A stretch of DNA of 64,000 nt from Streptomyces sp. CB02959 (GTDB lineage Bacteria; Actinomycetota; Actinomycetes; Streptomycetales; Streptomycetaceae). The DNA lies in NCBI RefSeq assembly GCF_002803155.1, contig NZ_NNBP01000005.1:1-64000 (forward strand), written 5' to 3'. The stretch's first letter is position 1; every line of letters starts with the position of its first letter. Both the position numbers and the translations under genes were made by a program. The notes beneath the pieces were generated by a model that was not told the DNA's origin, made no database searches, and saw only the letters and a program-made list of their open reading frames with translations. Positions 26,515-40,940 of the stretch are shown one piece after another.

Positions 26515-28512
26515 CTACCCGGCCGGGGTACCGACCCGCGCGGGGCACAGTCGCCGCGGCTGCGCGTCCCCCCGCAGCCGGGCGTCCACGCATCCGCCCG
26601 GCAGCCCGTGGTACGCCCGGTCGCCGAAGTTGGCGGTCACGGTCAGCACCCCGTCCCCGAACACCGTCCGCTGCACGCTCCGGTCCGCCGTCAGCCACCG
26701 GAACGACGTCATCCGCTCGGTCCCCGCGGCCCGGTGCAACGGCGCGAAGTACTTCTGCAACGCGGCCAGTTCGGCCCCGTTCCGGGTCAGCGACGGCCCG
26801 TCCAGCACGAAGTTCAACGGCGTGTTGTACAGCATCGCCAGCAGCGCCCGGGTGGTCTTCTGCGCCGGCAGCTTGTCGTACGACAGCTCCCACCGCTCGG
26901 CGTTGACCAGCGACCCGTGCAGCGCCGTCTCGTACAGCGGCACGCGGTACTTCGGGTCGTACATGGCCGTGGCCAGATCGGCCGGCAGCGCCACCGGCTT
27001 GAAGAAGTTCTTCGGGGCGTTCTGCGGGTAGTAGCCGCCCCAGGTCTCCTTGTCGCGCTCCAGCTTCCACAGCCCGTCGGCGACCGGCGTCCCCGAACCG
27101 TGGTCGAAGGCCAGCACACCGTTGGCCCACGGCTGCGCGGACTCCGAGCCCAGCACGAAGCCCTTCGCCAACCGCCCCATCCGCGCCAGCCGGTTCTCCC
27201 GGTCCCCGGCCCTGGTCATCTCGTGGCCCGCACCGTGGTCCCGGAACACCTCACCGGTCGCGTCCACGTCCAGGAAGTAGCTGTCCGCCCCGTTGGCGGT
27301 CATCTCCCGGGTCCGGTCCGCCAGATAGTGCCGGCCCGGCTCGGCCTTCTCGAACGCCCGCGAACTCAGGTAGCACCCCCGCCCCCCGAACCCGGTCTCC
27401 GCCGACCCGTCCGCCTTCCGCACACAGAAGTCCGGATAGACCGTCCCGGGCCACTTGGACGTGGGACTGTCCGCCGCCTTCGGGTCCTGCCCGTTGGCGA
27501 ACGAGTCGTACGGCCCGACCAGGTACCCTGCCTGCTTCGCCGCCCGCACCGCCGCGGCGTCCATCGGATCCGGCCCGGCGTCGTACCCCAGCCACATCCG
27601 GTCCACGCCCAGCTTCCGCAGCCGCGCCACCCCCGCCGCGGTCCGCGCCTCGCCCCACACGTAGGCGTGGAACGCCCCCAGCAGCTTTCCGTTCGCCGGA
27701 TTCTTCGCGATCTTCTGCCGCAGGCTGCCCAACTGCCCGCGCTGCGCGAGGTACGACCGGTAGTCGGCCGCCGGCGCCACCGGGTCCCCGTCCGTCAACG
27801 CGAACGACACCTGGTAGTCCCGCGTCCCGTCCCCCGCGGAGAAGTCGTGCGCGGCGGTCGCCCGCAGCGCCCCGCCCCGCGACGCGAACGCCAACGACGT
27901 CCCCAGGTCCGTCGGCGTCACATAGCTCACTCCGTGCCGCGCGCCCCCGGAGGCACCGCCCGCACCCCCCATCGCATACCCCCACAGCGGCAGCGCCAGA
28001 TCCGCCCCCACGTCCACCGTGCTCCCGGCCAGCCCGCCCCGCCCGGAATTCCAGAACGCGTCCCGCACCGGGATGTCCAGTCCCTCCCCGCGCGGCACCT
28101 GCACGGCCGACGCCGCCCGGTCGGTCCCGGTCACCGGCCAGCTCACCGACTGGTCCCGGTCCGCCCGGATCCCGATCCGCAGCCGCCCCTGCTCCGTACG
28201 GGCCGTCACCGACAGCCCCTTGCCCGGATACGTCCACCGCGCCCCGTCGGCGGTACGGGTCACCGGCCCGGCCGTCCCGAGCCCGCCCCCGGCCGCCTCG
28301 GACAGCACCATGCGCGTCCCGTCGTCGGCCTGCGCGGTCACCGCCAGCGTGGCGGTGTCCACGGTGGCGGTCCCCCCGGCGACCGGCAGCACCAGCCGCC
28401 CGTCCTGAAGCGTCCCGGCCTCGGCGCTCCCGCACCCGGAAACCCCGACCGCGGTAGCGGTCAACGCCATCGATGCGGCGATCACTCGTATGAGCTTTGA
28501 TGTCATGCCCAT
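26515..28512 (-). CDS. Secreted lipoprotein, putative TIM-barrel glycoside hydrolase
   Basis: This 665-residue exported protein has a lipoprotein signal with lipobox VSGC (LIRVIAASMALTATAVGVSGC). An N-terminal beta-sandwich-like region (to about 240) is followed by a barrel-like core: LLGAFHAYVWGEAR, KLGVDRMWLGYDAGPDPMD, GYLVGPYDSFANGQ, and ADSYFLDVDATGE with candidate catalytic Asp residues. A C-terminal beta domain ends the protein (VFGDGVLTVTANFGDRAYHG). This layout recalls GH101/GH129-like glycosidases, but the family was not pinned down. ATG 28512 or 28506 starts it. Two TCTAAGAA repeats 11 bp apart lie just upstream. Confidence 0.7.
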   Translation of the reverse strand: MGMTSKLIRVIAASMALTATAVGVSGCGSAEAGTLQDGRLVLPVAGGTATVDTATLAVTAQADDGTRMVLSEAAGGGLGTAGPVTRTADGARWTYPGKGLSVTARTEQGRLRIGIRADRDQSVSWPVTGTDRAASAVQVPRGEGLDIPVRDAFWNSGRGGLAGSTVDVGADLALPLWGYAMGGAGGASGGARHGVSYVTPTDLGTSLAFASRGGALRATAAHDFSAGDGTRDYQVSFALTDGDPVAPAADYRSYLAQRGQLGSLRQKIAKNPANGKLLGAFHAYVWGEARTAAGVARLRKLGVDRMWLGYDAGPDPMDAAAVRAAKQAGYLVGPYDSFANGQDPKAADSPTSKWPGTVYPDFCVRKADGSAETGFGGRGCYLSSRAFEKAEPGRHYLADRTREMTANGADSYFLDVDATGEVFRDHGAGHEMTRAGDRENRLARMGRLAKGFVLGSESAQPWANGVLAFDHGSGTPVADGLWKLERDKETWGGYYPQNAPKNFFKPVALPADLATAMYDPKYRVPLYETALHGSLVNAERWELSYDKLPAQKTTRALLAMLYNTPLNFVLDGPSLTRNGAELAALQKYFAPLHRAAGTERMTSFRWLTADRSVQRTVFGDGVLTVTANFGDRAYHGLPGGCVDARLRGDAQPRRLCPARVGTPAG

Positions 28513-28528
28513 GTGAATAGTGCCGCGG

Positions 28529-28547
28529 TCTAAGAACCTTCTAAGAA
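28529..28547. promoter_or_regulatory. 11-bp-period direct repeat upstream of lipoprotein gene
   Basis: TCTAAGAA occurs at 28529-28536 and 28540-28547, an 11-bp period, 17 bp upstream of the lipoprotein start. Direct repeats of one helical turn are typical of OmpR-type response regulator sites; the regulator is unknown. Confidence 0.45.
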
Positions 28548-28570
28548 GCCCCCGGCCGACCGGGTCGCCG

Positions 28571-29761
28571 CTACCCCTTCGCCAGCCTCCGCACCGCCAG
28601 TTCCGCGTACACCGCCGCCCCGTCCGCCAGCACCGCGTCGTCGAACTCGGCCAGCGGGGAATGGTTGTTGGCACTCCGCTCGGGGTCGGCCCCGGCCGGC
28701 GGCGCCCCCAGCATCATCATCACGCCCGGCACCTCGTCCAGCACCCGCGAGAAGTCCTCCGACGCCGGCAACGGATTCCGCCGCGCCGCGAACCGCTCCT
28801 CACCCGGCGCCTCGCGCACCGTATGCGCCACGAACTCCGCCTCCGCCACGTCGTTCACGGTCACCGGATACGTCTCCACGAACTCCGCGTCCACCGCCAC
28901 CTCGTGGGCCGCCGCCACACCCCGGCACACCTCCACGGTCCCGTCCTTCACCCGCGCCTGGGCCGCGGCCGAGAAACTCCGCACCGTCGCCTCGAACACC
29001 GCGGACTCCGGGATCACGTTCTGCTGCGTCCCCGCGTGGAACGTGCCCACCGACAGGATCACCGGGTCGAAGACGTCGAAACTCCGGGTGATCCACGCCT
29101 GCAACGCCGTCACCATCGCGCACGCCGCCTGCACCGGGTCCTTCGCGCGGTGCGGCATCGACCCGTGCCCGCCCACCCCGCGCACCGTCACCCGCAGCAC
29201 GTTGGACGCCGACATCATCGGCCCGCCGCGCGCCCCGAACACCCCGCTCGGCTGCCCCGCCGACAGCACATGCAGCGCGTACGCCGCCACCGGCCGCCGC
29301 CCGGCCGCCTCCAGCACCCCCTCCGCCAGCATGTGCCGGGCCCCGTCGTACCCCTCCTCGCCCGGCTGGAACATGAACACCACGTCCCCCGCGAGCCGGT
29401 CCCGGTGCGCCGACAGCAGCTTCGCCGCCCCCGTGAGCATGCTGGTGTGCAGATCGTGCCCGCACGCGTGCATCCGCCCGTTGTCCGCGGCGAAGTCCAG
29501 ATCGAGGCGCTCGGCCACCGGCAACGCGTCCATGTCCCCGCGCAGCAGCACCACCGGCCCGGACCCCGCCCCGCGCAGCACCGCCGTCACCGAACTCAGC
29601 CCCGCGCCGGTGCTCACCTCCAGCGGCAGCCCGTCGAGTTCGGCCAGCACCGCCTCCTGCGTACGGGGCAGTTCGAGCCCGGTCTCCGGAATCCGGTGCA
29701 GCGCCCGCCGCAACCGCACGAGCTCACCGGACAGGGCACGGGCATCGTCACGCAGGTCCAC
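28571..29761 (-). CDS. M20-family amidohydrolase
   Basis: This 396-residue metal-dependent amidohydrolase resembles hippurate/N-acyl amino acid hydrolases (M20D). It shows RRALHRIPETGLELPRTQ at the start, HACGHDLHTSM (metal ligands His and Asp) and FQPGEEGYDGARHML with the catalytic Glu pair. The dimerisation-domain stretch GGHGSMPHRAKDPVQAA follows. The start is GTG 29761, 6 nt after AGGAGG; this clears the DUF397 gene, which an ATG at 29803 would overlap. It probably removes acyl groups from amino acids in the cytosol. Substrate not known. Confidence 0.92.
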   Translation of the reverse strand: MDLRDDARALSGELVRLRRALHRIPETGLELPRTQEAVLAELDGLPLEVSTGAGLSSVTAVLRGAGSGPVVLLRGDMDALPVAERLDLDFAADNGRMHACGHDLHTSMLTGAAKLLSAHRDRLAGDVVFMFQPGEEGYDGARHMLAEGVLEAAGRRPVAAYALHVLSAGQPSGVFGARGGPMMSASNVLRVTVRGVGGHGSMPHRAKDPVQAACAMVTALQAWITRSFDVFDPVILSVGTFHAGTQQNVIPESAVFEATVRSFSAAAQARVKDGTVEVCRGVAAAHEVAVDAEFVETYPVTVNDVAEAEFVAHTVREAPGEERFAARRNPLPASEDFSRVLDEVPGVMMMLGAPPAGADPERSANNHSPLAEFDDAVLADGAAVYAELAVRRLAKG

Positions 29762-29783
29762 GGGATTCCTCCTCAGACGGTCC

Positions 29784-30005
29784 TCAGACGGCGAACTCCC
29801 CATTCTTGACCGCGTCCACGAACGAGGACCACCCCGTTACGGACACGGTGATCACGGGGCCGCCGGGGCACTTGCTGTCCCGGAGGGGGACGAGGGCGTG
29901 GGTGGGGGCGGGGGTGGGGGAGAATTCGAGGCACTGGCCGCCGTCCCCGTCGCTGTAGGACGACTTGAGCCAATCGGCGCCCGCAAGAACGAAGTCGCTG
30001 CTCAT
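29784..30005 (-). CDS. DUF397 protein
   Basis: This 73-residue DUF397 protein has the family signature ADWLKSSYSDGDGGQCLEF and VPLRDSKCPGG, ending SWSSFVDAV-like. It starts 2 bp after the stop of an intact DUF5753/XRE regulator, the usual pairing, and the two are surely co-transcribed. It is the intact counterpart of the damaged pair at 15566-16423. Confidence 0.9.
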   Translation of the reverse strand: MSSDFVLAGADWLKSSYSDGDGGQCLEFSPTPAPTHALVPLRDSKCPGGPVITVSVTGWSSFVDAVKNGEFAV

Positions 30006-30007
30006 GA

Positions 30008-30832
30008 TCAGTACTCCTTCAGCACGGTCTTGATGAGAGCCAACGAATGTGCAGGGGAAAGCGCGTTCGCCCGTAGCCGATCGTAGCTGTCCAGATGTAC
30101 AGCGAGGGTTTCGGCGGAGTCGTACAGCTTGCCGCCCTGCGGGCCGTCGGCGTACAGCACCGTGGAGGAGCCGTCAAAGGTCAGCAGGGTGAACGGCCTC
30201 GTGTGCGCCCCGGGCGCACCTGCCGAGAAGGGCAGGACCTGGAGGTCGATCTGCGGTGACGCCATGGCCCTCGTCAAGTACGTCAACTGCTCGGCCATCA
30301 CCTCGGAATCACCCACGACGGTCCGCAGGCACGCCTCGTGCAGCATGACCCACAGCAGCGGCGGCCGCTCCCGATCGAAGACCTCACGACGACGTAGTCG
30401 AGCCGCGACCCGGCCGTCGATCAGCTCCGGGCTTTCGCGCGGGTGCGACGAACTGAAGATGGCGCGGGCGTAGGCATCGGTCTGGAGGATGCCCATCACG
30501 AGGCTTGCGGAGTAGTCCAGTATCCGCGTCGCCTTGCGCTCCAGTTTCAGGTACGGGAAGAACCAACTCGGGTGGTCGCCCTCGTCGATCCGTTCCAGCA
30601 GGCCGGCGAACAGCTCACCCGTGCCGAACACGGTGTCGCAGCCCTTGGCGAACTTCTCGCTGGGCCTCGGCAGCAGCGTTCCGGACTCGACCTTGCTCAC
30701 GTAGCCCTCGGAGTAGCCGATGACAATACCCAGGCGCTTCTGCGTGATTTTGCGGGCCAGGCGCACCTGCCGGACGTCACGGCCGAAGCGTTCCAGGGGA
30801 TTCAAGTTCTCGGGTTCGGTGGACTCGTCCAA
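30008..30832 (-). CDS. XRE-family regulator with DUF5753
   Basis: This 274-residue transcription factor has an N-terminal helix-turn-helix (KITQKRLGIVIGYSEGYVSK) and a C-terminal DUF5753 (DYSASLVMGILQTDAYARA, LPFSAGAPGAHTRPFTLLTF, VLYADGPQGGKLYDS). Start: TTG 30832 has GAGAGG 8 nt upstream; another TTG at 30913 would add 27 basic residues without a ribosome site. It forms a unit with the DUF397 gene. Such pairs regulate development or antibiotic genes in Streptomyces; the target here is unknown. A 100-residue gene of unknown function is divergent from it. Confidence 0.88.
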   Translation of the reverse strand: MDESTEPENLNPLERFGRDVRQVRLARKITQKRLGIVIGYSEGYVSKVESGTLLPRPSEKFAKGCDTVFGTGELFAGLLERIDEGDHPSWFFPYLKLERKATRILDYSASLVMGILQTDAYARAIFSSSHPRESPELIDGRVAARLRRREVFDRERPPLLWVMLHEACLRTVVGDSEVMAEQLTYLTRAMASPQIDLQVLPFSAGAPGAHTRPFTLLTFDGSSTVLYADGPQGGKLYDSAETLAVHLDSYDRLRANALSPAHSLALIKTVLKEY

Positions 30833-31035
30833 CGCTATGACCTCTCGCCACGTGCGTTTGCGTCGGTGTTGCGACGGCCCGCGCCTTGAACGCTGCCGCT
30901 TCAAGTGCCGCAATCCTATTGCCCACCGAGGAGTTGCGTGACCGAATGGCTACACGCAGTACCCAACGGGAAGACCCCCGCGACCGTGCGACCGGTCCGG
31001 GGGCATGGCCACCAACCCCCTGGAGGTTGACGACA

Positions 31036-31338
31036 ATGACCGACGCTACCCTGCGGCTTCTTCCGTGGTCGAGCCCCGACGGCAAGCCCTCATACGTCCT
31101 CGGCGACGGAACCGGCATGGTCTCCCGCCTGGCCGACGACATCGAGGAAGCCCAACTCTTCCTCGCCGACGGCCTGGTGGAGGATGCCCGCCGCCTCCTC
31201 GACGCCCGGAGCTGGACGACCGGCGAACTCCACCTCCTTGCAGTCGAGTTGACCGAATCCCTGGTGGAGATCCGCCGCATCGCAGCAAGCCGCGGCGCCC
31301 GCCTGCGGGCCGCGTCCCCGGCGGATCGGCCGGTCTGA
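31036..31338 (+). CDS. Conserved small protein of unknown function
   Basis: This 100-residue soluble protein was not recognised as a named family. ATG 31036 follows GGAGG with 9-nt spacing. The sequence begins MTDATLRLLPWSSPDGKPSY and contains a helical segment (RLADDIEEAQLFLADGLVEDA) and an Arg-rich tail. It is divergent from the XRE/DUF397 pair and convergent with the immunity array. Its last 22 codons are duplicated at 32111-32178. Confidence 0.7.
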   Translation: MTDATLRLLPWSSPDGKPSYVLGDGTGMVSRLADDIEEAQLFLADGLVEDARRLLDARSWTTGELHLLAVELTESLVEIRRIAASRGARLRAASPADRPV

Positions 31339-31702
31339 TGCCGCGGTTGGGGTGGCTAGGCCCGCTTATCCCGCTGTTGGCGGTAGAGCTCGATGGCCGA
31401 TTCGGTGGGCAGGTTGGGAACGGTGTAGGTCTCGCCGGTGTCCTTCGCCACGATGACCTTCGCGCCACCGGGGGGAGCGGGCTGGGGCCGGCCCGACGCG
31501 TCGACGGCGGGCGGACAGCCGCGGAACACCAGGTAGCCGATGTCGAATTCAAGGACGTGCAGGGGAACCGGGGAACCATCAGCGAGCTTGGGCTGCGCGA
31601 AACGGCTCAGGAAGATGGCGAGCGCTTCCTCGGGGCTGGTCGGCGGGGCCGGGGATTCCTGCGGCACGGTCGGTCCCTCTCCTCGATGGCGTGGTGTTTC
31701 TG
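31271..31702. repeat. Segmental duplication, left copy
   Basis: About 430 bp, from TCCGCCGCAT in the 3' end of the small gene at 31036 through the whole YrhB gene and its ribosome site. It recurs 840 bp to the right (32111-32542) with scattered differences. The first 40 or so bases are nearly identical in the two copies. Confidence 0.8.
31356..31667 (-). CDS. YrhB-domain (Imm35) immunity-type protein, copy 2
   Basis: This 103-residue protein is of the YrhB/Imm35 family, proposed immunity proteins against polymorphic toxins. Core: HVLEFDIGYLVFRG, then GGAKVIVAKDTGE and NLPTESAIELYRQQR. The start is GTG 31667, with GAGGAGAGG upstream. It is the last gene of the immunity array and a clear duplicate of the gene at 32197. 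It may protect against the papain-like domain of the toxin encoded upstream, because YrhB genes often accompany Tox-PL toxins (family knowledge). Confidence 0.8.
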   Translation of the reverse strand: MPQESPAPPTSPEEALAIFLSRFAQPKLADGSPVPLHVLEFDIGYLVFRGCPPAVDASGRPQPAPPGGAKVIVAKDTGETYTVPNLPTESAIELYRQQRDKRA

Positions 31703-31718
31703 ACGGGTGGATCTCCGG

Positions 31719-32066
31719 CTACGGATGGCACTTGTCAACCGTCGGATTTCCGCCCTTGTCCCAGCGCTGACGGAGTAGATGCCTCCCTTCAGGGCTGAAA
31801 ACCGAACGCTCGGCGAGCTGGCCGTTCGGATGCCATCTGCGCCATTCGCCGATGGCCAGCCCCATGGAGCACGTCCCCTCCTCCTTCTTCGTTCCGTCCG
31901 GGTGCCAGTGGGTCTGTGGTCCGGACTCGACTCCCCAGAGGTACCTGACGAGGCTGATCATTCGACCTTCTTCGTCATGCGTGACGACTTCACCCTCGAA
32001 TGGTTCACCTTCGTAGTAGACGCGCATGTCGTCTTCCATGTAGGTGTCTTCCTCGTCGACGCGCAC
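31719..32066 (-). CDS. YwqK-family (MORN repeat) antitoxin, copy D
   Basis: This 115-residue protein of MORN_2-like repeats is of the YwqK family, antitoxin of the YwqJ deaminase in Bacillus. Repeats are seen as HWHPDGTKKEEG and GEWRRWHPNGQLAE. The start is GTG 32066, with GGAG 6 nt upstream. This gives the same 23-residue spacing to the EPF motif as in copies A and B, which supports the choice. It is most like copy B (shared GEVVTH, EEGTC, LLRQRWDK-type ending). Confidence 0.82.
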   Translation of the reverse strand: MRVDEEDTYMEDDMRVYYEGEPFEGEVVTHDEEGRMISLVRYLWGVESGPQTHWHPDGTKKEEGTCSMGLAIGEWRRWHPNGQLAERSVFSPEGRHLLRQRWDKGGNPTVDKCHP

Positions 32067-32110
32067 TCTTTGCTCCGTGGCAGGTGATGCGAATGCGTAC
32101 GGCCCTTTTG

Positions 32111-32178
32111 TCCGCCGCATCGCAGCAAGCCGCGGCGCCCGCCTGCGCGCCGCATCCCCTACGGATCGGCCGGCCTGA
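32111..32178 (+). pseudogene. Duplicated 3' tail of the small gene at 31036
   Basis: The frame reads RRIAASRGARLRAASPTDRPA and stops at TGA 32176-32178, matching the end of the 31036 gene apart from two residues. No 5' part is present. It lies between immunity genes, as the right-hand copy of the segmental duplication. Confidence 0.82.
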
Positions 32179-32196
32179 CACCGCGGTGGGGTCCGA

Positions 32197-32508
32197 CTAC
32201 TCCCCCTCCTCCCGCTGCCGGCGGTAGAGCTCAATGGCCGATTCGGTGGGCAGGTTGGGCACGATGTGCGTCTTGCCGGTTTCCTTCGCCACAATGATCT
32301 TCGCGCCACCGGGGGGAGGTGGCAGGGGCCGTCCCGCCGCGTCGGTGGGAGTGGGGTATTTCCGGTACACCAGGTACCCGATGTCGAATTCATGGACGTG
32401 CAGCGGCACCAGCGAACCGTCCGCGTTCTTCGGCTGTGCATAGTGGCGCAGCGCGATGGCGAGCGCCTCTTCGGGGGTGGTCGGCGGGGCCGGGTTTTCT
32501 TGCGGCAC
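32197..32508 (-). CDS. YrhB-domain (Imm35) immunity-type protein, copy 1
   Basis: This 103-residue paralogue of the gene at 31356 has the same start (MPQE-PAPPT-PEEALAI) and the YrhB core EFDIGYLVYRK, GGAKIIVAKETGK and NLPTESAIELYRRQR. The start is GTG 32508 after GAGGAGAGAG. It sits between YwqK-type copies C and D. Most changes between the two copies are in the loop after HVHEF and in the C-terminus, as expected if the copies are diverging in specificity (inferred). Confidence 0.8.
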   Translation of the reverse strand: MPQENPAPPTTPEEALAIALRHYAQPKNADGSLVPLHVHEFDIGYLVYRKYPTPTDAAGRPLPPPPGGAKIIVAKETGKTHIVPNLPTESAIELYRRQREEGE

Positions 32509-32596
32509 GGTCGTCTCTCTCCTCGATGGTGGGGTGCTTCTAGCTGGTAGGCGGCAGGAGTGGAGTCACATCAACGGTCGCCGTCATGTCATGCCG

Positions 32597-33001
32597 TCAC
32601 GACGTGAAGGACTTGTCTTTGACGAGGTTTCCTTCCTTGTCCCATTTCTGGACACGCTCGTACCTCCCTTGGAGGGAGAAGACCTTGTGCTCGGCAAGCC
32701 GGCCGTTGGGGTGCCATCTGCGCCAGTCGCCGATGGCCAGTCCGTAACGTGCCCGGCCTTCGCTTTTCTTCGTTCCGTCCGGATGCCACTGGTACTGCGG
32801 GCCGGAGGGAACGCCGTCAACGTAGGAGGCGAGGCTGATCACTCGCCCCTGCCGATCCCGCGCGAAGACATCCCCGGTGAAGGGGGCGTCGTCTTCGTAG
32901 TGGAGTCGCGCGCCGTCGTCGCGGTAGCAGTCCTCGTAGGCGACGAGTTCGAGCGTTTCCGGTAGCCCGGGTGTGTGCCGTGCGGGTCGCGCGGCGCTCA
33001 A
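32597..33001 (-). CDS. YwqK-family (MORN repeat) antitoxin, copy C
   Basis: This 134-residue YwqK-type protein is most like copy A (shared YEDCYRD, ARLHYEDD, SYVDGVPSGPQ, KSFTS-type ending). It has an N-terminal extension of about 18 residues. Start TTG 33001 overlaps the stop of copy B by 4 nt (TTGA), implying coupled translation. MORN_2-like repeats: QWHPDGTKKSEG and GDWRRWHPNGRLAE. It is third of the six immunity-type genes. Confidence 0.82.
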   Translation of the reverse strand: MSAARPARHTPGLPETLELVAYEDCYRDDGARLHYEDDAPFTGDVFARDRQGRVISLASYVDGVPSGPQYQWHPDGTKKSEGRARYGLAIGDWRRWHPNGRLAEHKVFSLQGRYERVQKWDKEGNLVKDKSFTS

Positions 33002-33348
33002 GGGGTGTACCGCTTGTCGACCGTGAGGTTTCCTTCCTTGTCCCAGCGCTGGCGACGTAGGTGGTTCCCCTCAGGGTTGAAGGCGGAGAACTCGGCGAGC
33101 TGGCCGTTCGGGCGCCAGCTGCGCCACTCGCCGACGGCCACTCCCAACCGGCAAGTGCCTTCTTCCTTCTTGGTCCCGTCGGGATACCACTCGGCTTGGG
33201 GGCCCGATTCGAAACCTTCGACATAACTGACGAGGCTGGTCATCCGGCCCTCCTCGCCATGCGTAACGACTTCGCCAGTGAACGGCTCACCTTGGTAGTG
33301 GACGAGGCTGCCGTGTTCAAGGCCAATGTCTTCTTCGGCGACGCACAA
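32998..33348 (-). CDS. YwqK-family (MORN repeat) antitoxin, copy B
   Basis: This 116-residue YwqK-type protein is most like copy D. Start TTG 33348 gives the same 23-residue lead to the EPF motif as copies A and D, with AGGTAG just upstream. Repeats: EWYPDGTKKEEG and GEWRSWRPNGQLAE. It lies 41 bp after copy A and overlaps copy C by 4 nt. TTG and the spacing are inferred from the paralogues. Confidence 0.8.
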   Translation of the reverse strand: MCVAEEDIGLEHGSLVHYQGEPFTGEVVTHGEEGRMTSLVSYVEGFESGPQAEWYPDGTKKEEGTCRLGVAVGEWRSWRPNGQLAEFSAFNPEGNHLRRQRWDKEGNLTVDKRYTP

Positions 33349-33388
33349 ATCTCTACCTAGGGCCAGGAATTGTGTGAGCAGGGCGCTG

Positions 33389-33741
33389 TCACGATGTGAA
33401 GGATTCGTCTTTGGTGAGGTTTCCTTCCTTGTCCCATTTCTGGAGACGCTCGTACTCTCCTTGGGGGGTGAAGACCGAGTACTCGGCGAGCTGGCCGTTG
33501 GGGTGCCATCTGCGCCATTCGCCGACGGCCAGCCCATAACGCGTCTGGCCTTCCTTTTTCTTCGTTCCGTCCGGATACCACTGGTTTTGCGGGCCGGAGG
33601 GAACACCGTCGACGTACGAGGCGAGGCCGATCATTCGGCCCTGGCGGTCCCGGGAGACGACTTCGCCGGTGAAGGGGTCGTCTTCGTAGTGGAGTCGCGC
33701 ATCCTCGTCGCGGTAGCAGTCTTCGTATTCAACACGCATGG

Positions 33742-33745
<4 letters not shown>
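33389..33745 (-). CDS. YwqK-family (MORN repeat) antitoxin, copy A (toxin-coupled)
   Basis: This 118-residue YwqK-type antitoxin is encoded directly behind the toxin. ATG 33745 overlaps the toxin stop by 4 nt (ATGA), the classic arrangement of toxin and cognate immunity. It is therefore the best candidate to neutralise the C-terminal YwqJ-type deaminase. MORN_2-like repeats: QWYPDGTKKKEG and GEWRRWHPNGQLAE, then KWDKEGNLTKDESF. ATG 33739 is an alternative start. Confidence 0.87.
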
Positions 33746-39927
<6,182 letters not shown>

Positions 39928-40056
39928 GACGGAACTCCCCCGTGAAAAAAATGTGCAACAAGACATGACGGGGCGACGGCAACGCGGAAAGCGGCCGGCA
40001 CACTCACGTCACAGACGCGGAACCAACGGGCGGACTTGGATTCCGCCCGGCTTCTC

Positions 40057-40539
40057 TCAGACTTCTCTCATGGTGACCGTGGCCTGCTGAGTCGGGTCCT
40101 GCCACGCCTGTTCGTTCTTGACGTGCTGTTTCATCAGCGCGTCGTTGAAGTCCTCGTTCTCTTCGTGGTTCTTGGACATCTCGGTCAGCGCCTTGCCGAT
40201 CTCCTGGAGCTTCGAGGAAAGATGCCCCATCGACTCGTACATGCCGTCCCGCACGCCCTCGTAGACGATGCCGAACTTCTCGCCGAGGTCGTCATCCCCC
40301 CACGGCGGACGGCCGTCCTTGCTGTCGAACGAGGTGAGTCCGCTCCAGAACTGTTCGCCGAACGACTTCTTCGGCTCCTCCGACTGCTGGCCGCTGGCCG
40401 GCGGACCGGCGCCCAGCGCGCTGAGGCCGTCCATCAGCCGCGCCACCGAGCTGGAGAAGTCCTCGCCGAGATTGACGAAGTTGGTGCCCTCGGACCTGAG
40501 GGCCTGCACATCGGTCTGGAACCCACTCGCGCCGGCCAT
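40057..40539 (-). CDS. WXG100-like secretion partner
   Basis: This 160-residue helical, soluble protein is encoded 129 bp upstream of the giant toxin and read with it. The start (MAGASGFQTDVQALRSEG) and heptad-rich helices (FVNLGEDFSSSVARLM, GHLSSKLQEIGKALTEM) are those of ESX-associated small proteins in Streptomyces. A strict WxG motif was not seen; FWSGL in the middle is closest. It probably forms a helical pair with the toxin N-terminus for type VII export (inferred). ATG 40539 has GGGGGA upstream. Confidence 0.72.
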   Translation of the reverse strand: MAGASGFQTDVQALRSEGTNFVNLGEDFSSSVARLMDGLSALGAGPPASGQQSEEPKKSFGEQFWSGLTSFDSKDGRPPWGDDDLGEKFGIVYEGVRDGMYESMGHLSSKLQEIGKALTEMSKNHEENEDFNDALMKQHVKNEQAWQDPTQQATVTMREV

Positions 40540-40940
40540 GACGTCCCCCGTGTTCGTAATGGCTACCCCATGAGATGTTCAAGCAAAAGCATAGCGGCCT
40601 TTACTGACAGCACACCAGGTATGCGCCGCGTGGGGGAGGTCACCGCGATCGACGGCGCGGCGGCGTGCCCGGCCCCGCCCTCGCGCCTGCCCCCCCCGGG
40701 TGCGGGTCTGGCCTCCGCTCGGGGGGCGGGCGAGGCCGACGGCTCAGCGGGTGAGAATCCGCTCAACACTCGCTGGCACGCGTCGAGATGGCGGGCACGG
40801 ACGCCCGGCACGGACGCTGCGACGCGACCACCGACCACCGACCACCGACCACCGACCACCGGCCGTCGACCGCCGACCGCTCGGTCACTAGGCGACCGTT
40901 TCCGCCAGCCGCTCTGTTCTCCTCCGCCGCCCTCGCTGTC
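40540..40940. other. Promoter-side spacer of toxin locus
   Basis: About 400 bp without a gene. The right half is low-complexity (heptamer array 40827-40861 and degenerate relatives to about 40890). The left half has a short AT-richer stretch (40556-40610, with CAAGCAAAAGCATAG) that probably holds the promoter of the WXG100-like/toxin operon. No clear -10/-35 pair could be fixed. Confidence 0.5.
40827..40861. repeat. ACCACCG heptamer, five tandem copies
   Basis: Five perfect copies of ACCACCG, followed by degenerate relatives (GTCGACCG, CCGACCG). It lies between the aldo/keto reductase stop and the toxin operon promoter. Confidence 0.85.

Larger units (their letters stand above)
32111..32542. 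repeat. Segmental duplication, right copy
   Basis: Matches 31271-31702: 3' tail of the small + strand gene, then a complete YrhB gene with its ribosome site and the CTCCTCGATGG stretch upstream. It shows that part of the immunity array arose by duplicating a block that reached into the flanking gene. Confidence 0.8.

Noticed and set aside
40057..40539. Canonical EsxA-type WXG100 protein
   Set aside because: Length 160 and absence of a strict WxG turn; kept as WXG100-like only because of position and helical pattern.
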